From Parvibaculaceae bacterium (lineage in GTDB: Bacteria; Pseudomonadota; Alphaproteobacteria; Parvibaculales; Parvibaculaceae): a stretch of DNA of 64,000 bases. Under the pieces are notes generated by a model. That model was not told the origin of the DNA and searched no databases. It was given only the letters and a program-made list of their open reading frames with translations. Location of the stretch: the NCBI GenBank assembly GCA_028283765.1, contig JAPWJY010000008.1, positions 1,617,001-1,681,000 of the forward strand, read 5' to 3'. Positions 43,617 to 53,759 of the stretch are shown here, one piece after another (the first letter of the stretch is position 1; every line of letters begins with the position of its first letter). The position numbers were made by a program, and so were the translations under genes.

Positions 43617-43976
43617 ATGAACAGAAACCAGCGGCATGGGCGTACCCGCAATCTCAAGGGCCGGGCCAAGACGGCGGTGGGCAGCATCGCGGGCAGATCC
43701 GGCCTTCAGGCGAGCGGCGTCATCGACCAGATCATCGGCAGGGCCGAGCATCGCTATGGCGATGCCCGCCATGCGCTCGACGATCTGGTTGAGAATGGCA
43801 CCTCCCTGATCCATCACACGACGGCAAACGGCAAACGCTACAGCATCGAAATTGTCGAGCAGGCCGAACGCAACAGGACAGCTGCCTTCCTTGCCCTTGC
43901 AGGCGCCGGCCTTGCGGTCGGCTGGCTGTTGCGCAAACGCCGGAAAGCCGCAAGGCAGCGGATCGCCCATGGCTGA
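43617..43976 (+). CDS. Small CsbD-like protein with C-terminal membrane helix
   Basis: A 119-residue basic protein. Residues about 12-55 resemble the CsbD stress-protein repeat (LKGRAKTAVGSIAG and QIIGRAEHRYGDARHA). A C-terminal helix follows (FLALAGAGLAVGWLL), then a strongly basic tail (RKRRKAARQRIAHG). This layout recalls CsbD and YqjD/ElaB-type stress proteins that tie ribosomes or other partners to the membrane; the function here is inference. The start at 43617 is preferred by position of GGAAAGCGGAAC. Confidence 0.72.
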   Translation: MNRNQRHGRTRNLKGRAKTAVGSIAGRSGLQASGVIDQIIGRAEHRYGDARHALDDLVENGTSLIHHTTANGKRYSIEIVEQAERNRTAAFLALAGAGLAVGWLLRKRRKAARQRIAHG

Positions 43977-44559
43977 GGTGAAAACATCCACCTCGGTAGA
44001 GCATTAAACAAACTCATACTGGCAGGTCTCCGGCGGCGCAGCGCGGGCAGAAATGCCCCTGCGCCACCAGCGTTCGCGCATCCGCTCCCGAACCATGATC
44101 CGGATCATGCCGGGCAGGACCTGCCCCTCCTGAATAGACGGAAAATGTCCTGAAAGCTCAGGGATTCCCTTGTGTTCGACCGGATTTTTCCAGCGCCCAG
44201 GAAGGTTGACGCAGGGTTTCCAAGGCCGTGCAGCGCCCCCGAACGGGCCCGGATTCTTATCATTTGCGCAGGCGTCGGCGGCTCGGTTAAAACGAGAGCA
44301 CATAACCGAAAACCGAGGAAATCCGGGAACCAAGGGCTCAGCAGTTTCAGGCGTACACAATGACCTGCCTGACCTCGACCGCCATCAGGCGATCCGCATG
44401 GAGATCGCCCTTCCAGGCACATTGAGGCCCGGGATCGATGCAGGAGCAGCGCACCATCCCGCCTGTTGCTTCACGAACGCCGCCAAGTGCGGCTCGTCGG
44501 AATAACCGGATTATCGGCCGAATACGAGAACAAGAGATTTAACAAGGGAGTTAAGGAAA
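43977..44559. other. Intergenic region before the thiolase gene
   Basis: No gene is supported in these 583 bases. A small stem CTGAGGTG/CACCTCGG (43973-43996) overlaps the previous stop and may terminate it. Open frames of 60-118 codons occur on both strands but overlap one another, show no ribosome-binding sites and have the Arg/Pro/Gly-rich composition of chance frames in GC-rich DNA. The thiolase ribosome-binding site (AAGGAAA) is at the right edge. Confidence 0.5.
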
Positions 44560-45801
44560 ATGGCTGAAGCCTGGATCATCGATGCCGTCCGCACACCGCG
44601 CGGCATCGGCAAAGTCGGCAAGGGCGCGCTTGCCGACATTCATCCCCAGCAACTGGGCGCGACCGTGCTCAAGGCGCTGGCCGAGCGCAACAATCTCAAC
44701 ACGTCCGAAGTCGATGACGTGATCTGGGGCACCAGTTCCCAGCGCGGCCCGCAGGGCGGCGACCTTGGCCGCATGTCGGCGCTGGACGCCGGCTATGATA
44801 TCCGCTCCAGCGGCGTCACCCTCGACCGCTTCTGCGGTTCGGGCATCACCACCGTCAACATGGCGACCGCCTCGATCATGTCGGGCATGGAAGACCTCAT
44901 CGTGGCCGGCGGCACCGAAATGATGTCCATGTCCGGACGCCGCTCCGGCAATGATGACGGCCCGCCCATGATGGACAGCGGCAACCTGCGCCTGCGCGCC
45001 TCGCATCCCCAGTCCAATCAGGGTGTCTGCGCCGACGCCATCGCGACCCTTGAGGGCATCACCCGCGCCGACGTCGATCAGCTTGCGCTGGTCAGCCAGC
45101 AGCGCGCGGCCCACGCCATCGCCAACGGCCATTTCGACAAGAGCCTTGTTCCTGTCTACCGCGAAGACGGCACGCTGGCCCTCGATCACGAGGAATTCCC
45201 GCGTCCGCAGACGACGCTGGAAGGCCTCGCCAGCCTCAAGCCCTCGTTCCAGGCGCTGGCCGACATTCCGCTCGACGACAAGGGCACGACCTACCGCAGC
45301 CTGATCCTCGCCAAGCACCCGGGCCTCGACATCAACTTCATCCATCACGCGGGCAATTCGTCCGGCGTGGTCGACGGCTCGGCGGCGATCCTGCTGTCCT
45401 CCCCGACCTATGCCAAGGCGCATGGCCTCAAGCCCCGCGCCCGCATCGTCGCCTACGCCAACATGGGCGACTCGCCGACGCTGATGCTCAACGCCCCGGT
45501 GCCCGCCGCCCGCAAGGTGCTGGAAAAGGCCGGACTGACGCTCGACGACATTGATCTTTTCGAGATCAACGAGGCATTCGCCGTCGTGACCGAAAAGTTC
45601 ATCCGTGACCTCAAGCTCGATCGCGACAAGGTCAACGTCAATGGCGGCGCGATGGCGCTCGGCCACCCGATCGGCGCCACCGGCTCCATCCTGATCGGCA
45701 CGCTGCTCGACGAGCTTGAGCGCCGCGACCTGCGCCGCGGCCTCGTCACCATGTGCGCCGCCGGCGGCATGGCGCCCGCCATCATCATCGAGCGCATCTG
45801 A
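44560..45801 (+). CDS. Acetyl-CoA C-acyltransferase (thiolase)
   Basis: A 413-residue thiolase. The nucleophilic Cys92 is in DRFCGSGI, the NEAFA motif is near 345, the GHPIGATG histidine motif near 372, and the second Cys399 in MCAAGGMAP. It either cleaves 3-ketoacyl-CoA (beta-oxidation) or condenses two acetyl-CoA. It is monocistronic: 583 bp of spacer precede it and a terminator follows. Its length and the absence of a partner FadB nearby do not allow a choice between degradative and biosynthetic roles. Confidence 0.92.
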   Translation: MAEAWIIDAVRTPRGIGKVGKGALADIHPQQLGATVLKALAERNNLNTSEVDDVIWGTSSQRGPQGGDLGRMSALDAGYDIRSSGVTLDRFCGSGITTVNMATASIMSGMEDLIVAGGTEMMSMSGRRSGNDDGPPMMDSGNLRLRASHPQSNQGVCADAIATLEGITRADVDQLALVSQQRAAHAIANGHFDKSLVPVYREDGTLALDHEEFPRPQTTLEGLASLKPSFQALADIPLDDKGTTYRSLILAKHPGLDINFIHHAGNSSGVVDGSAAILLSSPTYAKAHGLKPRARIVAYANMGDSPTLMLNAPVPAARKVLEKAGLTLDDIDLFEINEAFAVVTEKFIRDLKLDRDKVNVNGGAMALGHPIGATGSILIGTLLDELERRDLRRGLVTMCAAGGMAPAIIIERI

Positions 45802-45848
45802 CGGCTGGAACCTTCCCGGCCGGACATTGCCACCTGAATATCGTCAAA

Positions 45849-45875
45849 GGGCTGCCCTCGCGGGCGGCCCTTTTT
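45849..45875 (+). terminator. Rho-independent terminator of the thiolase gene
   Basis: GGGCTGCCC, loop TCGC, GGGCGGCCC forms a 9-bp stem (one G-T pair) followed by TTTTT, 48 bp after the thiolase stop. Confidence 0.9.
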
Positions 45876-46024
45876 CATGGCCGGGCATCCCCCCCGTTGC
45901 CGCTGGCTATCCCGATCGCATAGAACTGTACCCGGCCGCCGCCCATGCCCGGCGACGCGGTAAAAAAAGAGAGGCTGGAAGCGCCCGATAGCCCTATTTG
46001 TCGATTGCAACGACCGAGGCCGAG

Positions 46025-47320
46025 ATGACACAGAAGACCATCGCCTTCTTTCCCGAAGGGGCCTACGGCCCCGCCCTCAATTCCGTCGGCATCGCGCAGG
46101 CGGTCGAGGCGCTCGGCCACAAGGCCGTCTTTCTCTCCGATCCGGGCTTTGTGGGCGTCTATGAGGGCTATGGTTTCGAGACCCACCCGGTCAATCTTTC
46201 CGAGCCCATGCCGCCGGAGCAGATGGCGAAATACTGGGAAGATTTCATCAACGGCCATATCCCCAATTTCCGCAAATCGCCCTATGACCAGATCGACAAT
46301 TACGTGAAGGAATGCTGGGCCGCGATCGTCGATACCGCCAAATGGGCGCAGAAGGATCTGCCCGGCGTCCTCGCGAAGGTGAAGCCGGACCTTATCTGCG
46401 TGGACAATGTGATCCTCTTTCCCGCGATCAAGCAGTTCGGCAAGCCCTGGGTGCGCATCATCTCCTGTTCTGAAAACGAGATCGAGGACCCGCAGATCCC
46501 GCCGCATCTTTCGGGCCTTTCACAGGATGACCATGAGGGGCACGCGAAATTCCGGGCCCGCTTCAATGAGGTGATCAGGCCCATCCATGATGATTTCAAC
46601 GCCTTCCTCGCAGAGAACGGTGAAGCCCCCTACCCCGTCGGCGAGTTCTTTGAAGCCTCGCCCTTCATGAACCTGCTGCTCTACCCGGAGCCGGTAAAAT
46701 TCCGGCGCGCCCATCCGCTCGACCCGAAACGGTTCCAGTATCTGGAAGGCTGCGTGCGCACCGAAAAGCCTTATGAGGTACCGGTCTTCGCCGCCAACAA
46801 CGACAAGCCGCTCATCTATGTCTCCTTCGGCAGCCTCGGTTCCGGCGATGTCGATCTGCTCAAGCGCATCATCGCCACGCTCGGCACGCTTCCCTATCGG
46901 GCCCTCGTCAATGTCGGCGACTACAAGGACCAATATACCGACCTGCCGCCAAACGTCATCGTCGAGAGCTGGTTTCCCCAGCCCTCCGTCATCCCGCAGG
47001 TCGATGCAGTGATCCATCATGGCGGCAACAACTCGTTCACCGAGTGCCTCTTCTTCGGCAAGCCCGCGATCATCATGTCCTATGTCTGGGACGGCCATGA
47101 CAACGCCACCCGCGTGCAGGAAACCGGCCATGGCTTCAAGATGCCCCGCTATGACTGGACCGATGAGGAACTGGCCGCGAAGCTCGCCGCCTGCATCACG
47201 GACCCGGCCATGAAGGCCAAGCTCGCCGCCACCAGCGCCCATATGCGGGCGCAGAACGGCCCGGCCAAGGCCGCCCATGTGCTCGACAGCCTGCTTGCAA
47301 CGGGCCGGTATGATGGCTGA
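46025..47320 (+). CDS. GT1-family glycosyltransferase (UGT/MGT-like)
   Basis: A 431-residue protein with two Rossmann-like GT-B domains. The C-terminal donor-binding half has LIYVSFGSLGSGDVDLL, VESWFPQPSVIPQVDAVIHHGGNNSFTECLFFGKPAIIMSY, the UGT nucleotide-sugar signature. The N-terminal acceptor domain begins IAFFPEGAYGPALNSVGIAQAVEALGHKAVFL. Enzymes of this type glycosylate small hydrophobic acceptors using UDP sugars. GAGG lies just before ATG 46025. It overlaps the first cupin gene by 11 bp and opens a five-gene operon (46025-50523) I do not recognise. Confidence 0.85.
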   Translation: MTQKTIAFFPEGAYGPALNSVGIAQAVEALGHKAVFLSDPGFVGVYEGYGFETHPVNLSEPMPPEQMAKYWEDFINGHIPNFRKSPYDQIDNYVKECWAAIVDTAKWAQKDLPGVLAKVKPDLICVDNVILFPAIKQFGKPWVRIISCSENEIEDPQIPPHLSGLSQDDHEGHAKFRARFNEVIRPIHDDFNAFLAENGEAPYPVGEFFEASPFMNLLLYPEPVKFRRAHPLDPKRFQYLEGCVRTEKPYEVPVFAANNDKPLIYVSFGSLGSGDVDLLKRIIATLGTLPYRALVNVGDYKDQYTDLPPNVIVESWFPQPSVIPQVDAVIHHGGNNSFTECLFFGKPAIIMSYVWDGHDNATRVQETGHGFKMPRYDWTDEELAAKLAACITDPAMKAKLAATSAHMRAQNGPAKAAHVLDSLLATGRYDG

Positions 47321-47675
47321 CACGCTCAATTCGACCGCGCCGCATCTTTATCAGGCTTCCACCCGCGACGATCTCGTTGACTGGGGCGCGCAACCCGATG
47401 CGCTTGAAGGCGCGTCGCATTCCAGTGGACGGCTTTTGTTCAAGGGGCCGGGCAACCAGCCCGAATCCGGCCTGTGGGTCTGCACGCCCGGTCGCTGGCG
47501 GCTCGCCATTCCCCGCGACGAGCTTTGCCATTTCGTGGCGGGCTCGGCGACCTACCGGCGCGACGATGGTGAAATCATCGAGGTTTCGGCGGGAACGGTC
47601 ATCATGTTTCCCGCTGGCTGGAGCGGCGAGTGCACCGTTCACGAAACCATGCGCAACGTCTATCTGCTGGCCTGA
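47310..47675 (+). CDS. Cupin-domain protein, copy 1
   Basis: A 121-residue DUF861-like cupin. The conserved phrase DLVDWG...EGxSHxSGRLLFKGP...ESGLWVCTPGRW...RDELCHFVAGSATY...GEIIE...FPAGWSGECTVHET fits a single beta-barrel whose metal site may be incomplete. It overlaps the glycosyltransferase gene and is a close paralogue of the next gene. Cupins of this small size act as binding proteins, isomerases or dioxygenase-like enzymes; no activity is assigned. Confidence 0.82.
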   Translation: MMADTLNSTAPHLYQASTRDDLVDWGAQPDALEGASHSSGRLLFKGPGNQPESGLWVCTPGRWRLAIPRDELCHFVAGSATYRRDDGEIIEVSAGTVIMFPAGWSGECTVHETMRNVYLLA

Positions 47676-47711
47676 GCGCCAGCATACTCACCTCATAAAT
47701 GGAATCACTCC

Positions 47712-48056
47712 ATGACCACTCCCGTGCTGAAAAACCCGCTGGCCCAGAGCGATCTTGTCGACTGGGGCATCATCCCGACCATGATCGAAGGCCAGTCGCA
47801 TACCTCGGGCAAGCTGCTCTACAAGGGGCCGAACGGTGAATCCGAAAGCGGTATCTGGGTGTGCACGCCGGGCAAGTGGGTCTGCCACGTCACCCGCGAC
47901 GAGTTCTGCCATTTCCTTGCCGGGCGCTGCACCTATGTGCATGACAATGGCGAGGTGATCGAGATCGAGCCCGATACCATCGCCTTCTTCCCGCAGGACT
48001 GGAAGGGCGTGTGCACCGTGCATGAGACCGTCTCCAAGGTCTATATGATCCGCTGA
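47712..48056 (+). CDS. Cupin-domain protein, copy 2
   Basis: A 114-residue cupin sharing most of its length with the preceding protein: DLVDWGIIP, EGQSHTSGKLLYKGP, ESGIWVCTPGKW, RDEFCHFLAGRCTY, GVCTVHET and a final VY. The gap between the genes is 36 bp. The two copies have clearly diverged, which suggests separate roles or a heterodimer. Function is unknown. Confidence 0.85.
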   Translation: MTTPVLKNPLAQSDLVDWGIIPTMIEGQSHTSGKLLYKGPNGESESGIWVCTPGKWVCHVTRDEFCHFLAGRCTYVHDNGEVIEIEPDTIAFFPQDWKGVCTVHETVSKVYMIR

Positions 48057-48079
48057 CTGAAAGCTGCAAGGACTCTCCC

Positions 48080-49585
48080 ATGTTCGATCCCGCCCGCGCC
48101 GCCTATTTCCTCAATCCGGTCTGGCATGAGGCCCGCGGAGAGGTGCGGGCCGTCATCGATCCGGGACTGCTCACAAAGGTGGGCGAGTTTGCGGACGCCA
48201 CGCCCGCCGAGATCGATCTGGTGCTTGAGCGCGTCAACGCCGCGCAGAAGGGCTGGAAGCGTACTGACGCCAAGTCGCGGGCGAAGATCCTGCACCAGCT
48301 TGCCAACGCCATCGAACAGGCGGACCTGACCTTCTGTGCTGAACTGATGGTCCGCGAAATGGGCAAGCCCTACCCCGAAGCTATCGGGGAACTCGCCAAC
48401 TGTGCGCCGGTCTTCCGCTATTACGCGGAAATGGCGCGCGACGACGCGGGCAAGGTGGCGGGCGCAACGCAGGCGGGCTCCTTCCAGTATGCGCGCTATG
48501 AGCCGGTCGGCGTTTCGGTCCATATCATGCCGTTCAACTTCCCGATCCTTTTGATGTGCTGGACCGTGGCGGCGTCGCTCGCCTGCGGCAATGGCTGCAT
48601 CATCAAGCCTGCGCTCGCGACCACGCTGTCCACGCTCGAATTCATGAAGGTTTTCGCGCCCCTGCCCGCCGGTCTGATCGCCTGCCTGCCGGGCGATGTG
48701 CCGGTGGCGCAGGCACTGATCGAGTCCGCCAAAACCCATTCGGTTGCCTTCACAGGTTCGGTCGCGGCCGGACAAGCGATCGGCGCGGCGGCGGGACGGC
48801 TGATGAAACCCTGCGTGATCGAGGCGGGCGGCAGCGACCCCATGATCATCGGGTCGAGCGCGCCCCTCGATGTGGCGGCGGCGGGCGCGACCATGGCCGC
48901 CTTCCATCTTTCCGGGCAGGTCTGCACCTCGGCGGAGCGCTTCTATGTGGTCGACGACATTCACGACGCCTTCGTCGATGCCTTCGCCCGCGAGACGCGG
49001 CGTCTGCGCATCGGCCATGGCCTCGACAAATCCGAGATCGGGCCGCTGGTCAGCGAGGCCGCGCGCGCGAAGGTGATCCGGCTGGTCGAGGACGCCTGCG
49101 CAAAAGGCGCCGTCGCCGTCACCGGCGGGCGCATCCCGCCCGGACAGGCCACCGGCTGGTATTATGAACCTACCATCCTCACCGGCGTCAGCCATGACAT
49201 GGCGATCATGCGCGAGGAATGTTTCGGCCCCGTCGCCAGCATCTGCCGCGTGAAGGATTTCGACGAGGCCATCGCCATGGCGAACGACAGCCCATTCGGG
49301 CTGGGTGCATCAGTATTCACCACCAGCCTTGAAGAAGCGATGGAGGCCGCCGAGCGCCTTGAATCCGGCATGGTCTGGATCAACAACCCGATGATCGACA
49401 ATGACGCGCTGCCATTCGGCGGCTGGAAGGCGTCAGGACTGGGGCGTGAACTCGGCCGCCAGGGCATGGAGGCCTTCCGCCGGGCGAAGATGGTGATCAT
49501 GGATCACAAGCCCGCCGTGCAGGACTGGTGGTATCCCTATCCCGACGACTGGTTTCACGAGATCGGTGGGCGCAAGCATTTCTAG
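48080..49585 (+). CDS. Aldehyde dehydrogenase in the GT1-cupin operon
   Basis: A 501-residue ALDH. The general base is Glu248 in EAGGSDP (a variant of the usual ELGG) and the nucleophile Cys282 in SGQVCTSAER. The C-terminus LPFGGWKASGLGRELGRQGMEAF is normal. The clade resembles succinate-semialdehyde and related dehydrogenases, but the substrate is unknown. It lies 23 bp after cupin 2 and is followed by an alpha/beta hydrolase after 68 bp. It is the central catabolic-looking enzyme of this operon. Confidence 0.9.
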   Translation: MFDPARAAYFLNPVWHEARGEVRAVIDPGLLTKVGEFADATPAEIDLVLERVNAAQKGWKRTDAKSRAKILHQLANAIEQADLTFCAELMVREMGKPYPEAIGELANCAPVFRYYAEMARDDAGKVAGATQAGSFQYARYEPVGVSVHIMPFNFPILLMCWTVAASLACGNGCIIKPALATTLSTLEFMKVFAPLPAGLIACLPGDVPVAQALIESAKTHSVAFTGSVAAGQAIGAAAGRLMKPCVIEAGGSDPMIIGSSAPLDVAAAGATMAAFHLSGQVCTSAERFYVVDDIHDAFVDAFARETRRLRIGHGLDKSEIGPLVSEAARAKVIRLVEDACAKGAVAVTGGRIPPGQATGWYYEPTILTGVSHDMAIMREECFGPVASICRVKDFDEAIAMANDSPFGLGASVFTTSLEEAMEAAERLESGMVWINNPMIDNDALPFGGWKASGLGRELGRQGMEAFRRAKMVIMDHKPAVQDWWYPYPDDWFHEIGGRKHF

Positions 49586-49653
49586 TGACGGACGCCCCAG
49601 CATCGCGCCAATATGCCGGGTATAAGTTTCATCAAAAAAACAAAGAAACGCTC

Positions 49654-50523
49654 ATGTATGCTTCCCCTGCCGAGAAGAACTTCCATGCCAGTGGCGCGCG
49701 CATCGCCTATTTCGAATGGGGGAATACCGCCGATCCGGCAATCCTGCTCATTCACGCCACGGGCTTTCATGCGCGCGTCTGGGACCAGACCGTGGCCGCC
49801 CTTCCGGCAGGCTATCGCATCATCGCCGTCGACCTGCGCGGACATGGCCGAAGCGAGAAGACCGGACCGCTGGCGGACTGGCGCCTGCCCGCCGCCGATG
49901 TATCGGAACTGGTGACGCATCTGGGCCTGCGCGGCGCCATCGGCGTCGGCCATTCCATGGGCGGCCATTGCCTCGTACAGGTGGCGGCCCGCCATCCCGA
50001 ATGTTTCAGCCGCCTCCTGCTGGTCGATCCGGTGATGATCGCGCCCGAGCTTTATGACGCCTTCACGCCGCCCGCCAGCCTGGATCATCCGGTCGCCCGC
50101 CGCCGCAACCAGTGGGCCTCATGGCAGGAAATGGAAAACCGCTTCGAGGCGCGGATGCCCTATTCGCTCTGGAAAAAGGAAGTGCTCGCGGATTACTGCC
50201 GCTACGGCCTCGAACCTGACGCGTCCGGCGAGGGGTTCGTGCTCGCCTGCCCGCCCGCCATCGAGGCGTCCGTCTATCTGGGGCACGCCAGCAAGAATAT
50301 CTATCCCCTGGCCGCAAAGATCGAGGTGCCGGTTGTAGTCCTTCGCGCGAAGGAGCCCGCGCCCGACCGCGACCCCATGGATTTCTCCAACTCCCCCACC
50401 TGGAAGGACGCGGCGTCGGTCTTTCCCCATGGCCGGGACGTGCCTCTGCCCCGGTTCACCCACTTCATCCCGATGCAGGATCCGGAGCTGACCGCCCGCT
50501 ATATCACCGGCGACCTGCCCTGA
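49654..50523 (+). CDS. Alpha/beta hydrolase
   Basis: A 289-residue hydrolase-fold protein. The nucleophile elbow is GHSMGG with Ser101; the oxyanion strand is LIHATGFHARVW; the catalytic His is probably in RFTHFIPMQDPEL near the C-terminus, and an acid lies in the VPVVVLRAKEPAPDRD region. It should hydrolyse an ester, lactone or C-C bond. It ends the operon that begins with the glycosyltransferase. The frame continues upstream, but ATG 49654 is the homologous start. Confidence 0.87.
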   Translation: MYASPAEKNFHASGARIAYFEWGNTADPAILLIHATGFHARVWDQTVAALPAGYRIIAVDLRGHGRSEKTGPLADWRLPAADVSELVTHLGLRGAIGVGHSMGGHCLVQVAARHPECFSRLLLVDPVMIAPELYDAFTPPASLDHPVARRRNQWASWQEMENRFEARMPYSLWKKEVLADYCRYGLEPDASGEGFVLACPPAIEASVYLGHASKNIYPLAAKIEVPVVVLRAKEPAPDRDPMDFSNSPTWKDAASVFPHGRDVPLPRFTHFIPMQDPELTARYITGDLP

Positions 50524-50574
50524 TCGTCCTTTCCCCGATGCACCAGCCGGAAATCGGCCCGGAACGGAGAGGTA

Positions 50575-50616
50575 AAACCGGTTTACCAATTCATCCCCGC
50601 CCGTGCTAAACCGGTT
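50575..50616. promoter_or_regulatory. Paired AAACCGGTT sites before the MATE gene
   Basis: Two related palindromic sites: AAACCGGTTT at 50575-50584 and AAACCGGTT at 50608-50616. Their CCGG centres are 33 bp apart, about three helical turns. A CATAAT element follows at 50620. The pattern fits two operators of a TetR-type repressor controlling the efflux gene, but no regulator is adjacent. Confidence 0.5.
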
Positions 50617-50653
50617 AACCATAATTTTTGACCTTTGATGAAGCCGATCCGCG

Positions 50654-52030
50654 ATGACGAATGCAAGGACGCCGGGACTGCTTGAAACCGGCCGCCCGCT
50701 ATGGAAGGCATTCGTGCTCTTTCTTGGCCCGATGATGCTCAGCAATCTGTTGCAGGCGCTTTCGGGCACCATCAACAACATCTATCTGGGTCAGATGATC
50801 GGGGTGAGCGCGCTTGCCGCCGTTTCCGCCTTTTTTCCCCTGCTGTTCTTCTTCATTTCCTTCACCATCGGGCTCGGTTCCGGGGCCTCGGTCCTGATCG
50901 GTCAGGCCTATGGCGCGGAAGAACATGAAAAGGTGAAGCAGGTCGCGGGCACGACACTGACGGTCGCCATCGCCGGCGGCGCGCTGATCGCGATTTTCGG
51001 CGGGATATTCACCCGGCAACTGCTCGCCGCCATCGGCACCCCGGCCGACATTCTGGCCGACGCCACCGCCTATACCCGCATCATGCTGATCGCGATGCCC
51101 GGCCTTTTCACCTTCCTGCTCGCGACAGCCATGATGCGTGGCGTCGGCGACACCACCACGCCGCTGCTGGCGCTGTGCCTGTCCACCGTCGTCGGCCTCA
51201 TCGTCACGCCCGCGCTGATCCGCGGCTGGGCCGGATTGCCGCAGATGGGGCTTCTGAGCGGCGCTTTGGCCGCCATCGTCTCCTTCATTTCCGCGCTGAT
51301 TTTCCTCGCGGTTCACATGCGCCACTATATTCATCCACTTGCCCCCGACAGGGAGCTTCTGCGCCATATGCGGGTGGACTGGACCATCCTCAAATCGGTC
51401 CTGCGCATCGGCGTGCCGACAGGCATCCAGATGATCCTGATCTCGCTGGCGGAAGTGGTCGTGCTGTCGCTGGTCAACAGCTATGGATCGCACGCCACAG
51501 CGGCCTATGGCGCAGTCAACCAGATCGTGAACTATGTCCAGTTTCCCGCCGTTTCGATCGCCATCACCGCCTCCATCTTCAGCGCGCAGGCCATCGGCGC
51601 GGGCCGCAGCAATGAACTGGGCAACATCGCCCGCACGGGCCTGCTGGTCAATCTCGCGGTTACCGGCGGCCTCATTCTGCTGGCCTATCTGTTCTCGCGC
51701 ACCATCATCGGCTTTTTCATCACCGATGGTCCCGTCCTCGAACTGGCGCAGACGCTGCTCCACGTCACGCTATGGAGCTACATCCTGTTCGGGTTCGCGG
51801 GCGTGCTCGCTGGCATCATGCGCAGCAGCGGCACGGTGCTGATTCCGACCATCATTGCAGTCTCCTCCATTCTGGGCGTGGAGGTGCCGGTCGCCTATTA
51901 TCTGAGCGCTCACATGGGCATCGAGGGCGTATGGGCCGCCTACCCCGTCGCCTTTTCCGTCATGCTGGGCCTCCAGACGGTCTATTATCGGTATGTCTGG
52001 AAAAACAGGTCCATCAAAAGACTCATCTGA
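50654..52030 (+). CDS. MATE-family multidrug efflux protein
   Basis: A 458-residue membrane protein with 12 predicted helices in two homologous halves. The opening PLWKAFVLFLGPMMLSNLLQALSGTINNIYLGQMIGVSALAAVSAFFPLLF is typical of MatE, and the segment MMRGVGDTTTPLL marks the first half. It exports drugs or metabolites in exchange for Na+ or H+. Paired palindromic sites upstream suggest inducible control. It may be read with ilvA 13 bp downstream. Confidence 0.93.
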   Translation: MTNARTPGLLETGRPLWKAFVLFLGPMMLSNLLQALSGTINNIYLGQMIGVSALAAVSAFFPLLFFFISFTIGLGSGASVLIGQAYGAEEHEKVKQVAGTTLTVAIAGGALIAIFGGIFTRQLLAAIGTPADILADATAYTRIMLIAMPGLFTFLLATAMMRGVGDTTTPLLALCLSTVVGLIVTPALIRGWAGLPQMGLLSGALAAIVSFISALIFLAVHMRHYIHPLAPDRELLRHMRVDWTILKSVLRIGVPTGIQMILISLAEVVVLSLVNSYGSHATAAYGAVNQIVNYVQFPAVSIAITASIFSAQAIGAGRSNELGNIARTGLLVNLAVTGGLILLAYLFSRTIIGFFITDGPVLELAQTLLHVTLWSYILFGFAGVLAGIMRSSGTVLIPTIIAVSSILGVEVPVAYYLSAHMGIEGVWAAYPVAFSVMLGLQTVYYRYVWKNRSIKRLI

Positions 52031-52042
52031 GAGGCCATCCCC

Positions 52043-53590
<1,548 letters not shown>

Positions 53591-53759
53591 AAGCTTGCAG
53601 CAAGGGCTGAATGCGTCCGGGCCTGTTTGCCGTTTTGACAGGCATGATTGTTCTGTGAGCAACGGATTTGCCGCAGCCTTGCCCGGCAAGGTCTCCCCTC
53701 GCCTTTTCGGGCATCTCCCGCTAGCGTTCCCCCAACCGGGATAACCAAGGGAAAATGCC

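Noticed and set aside
43977-44559. Small ORFs of 60-118 codons in the gap before the thiolase
   Set aside because: They overlap on both strands, lack ribosome-binding sites and have chance composition.
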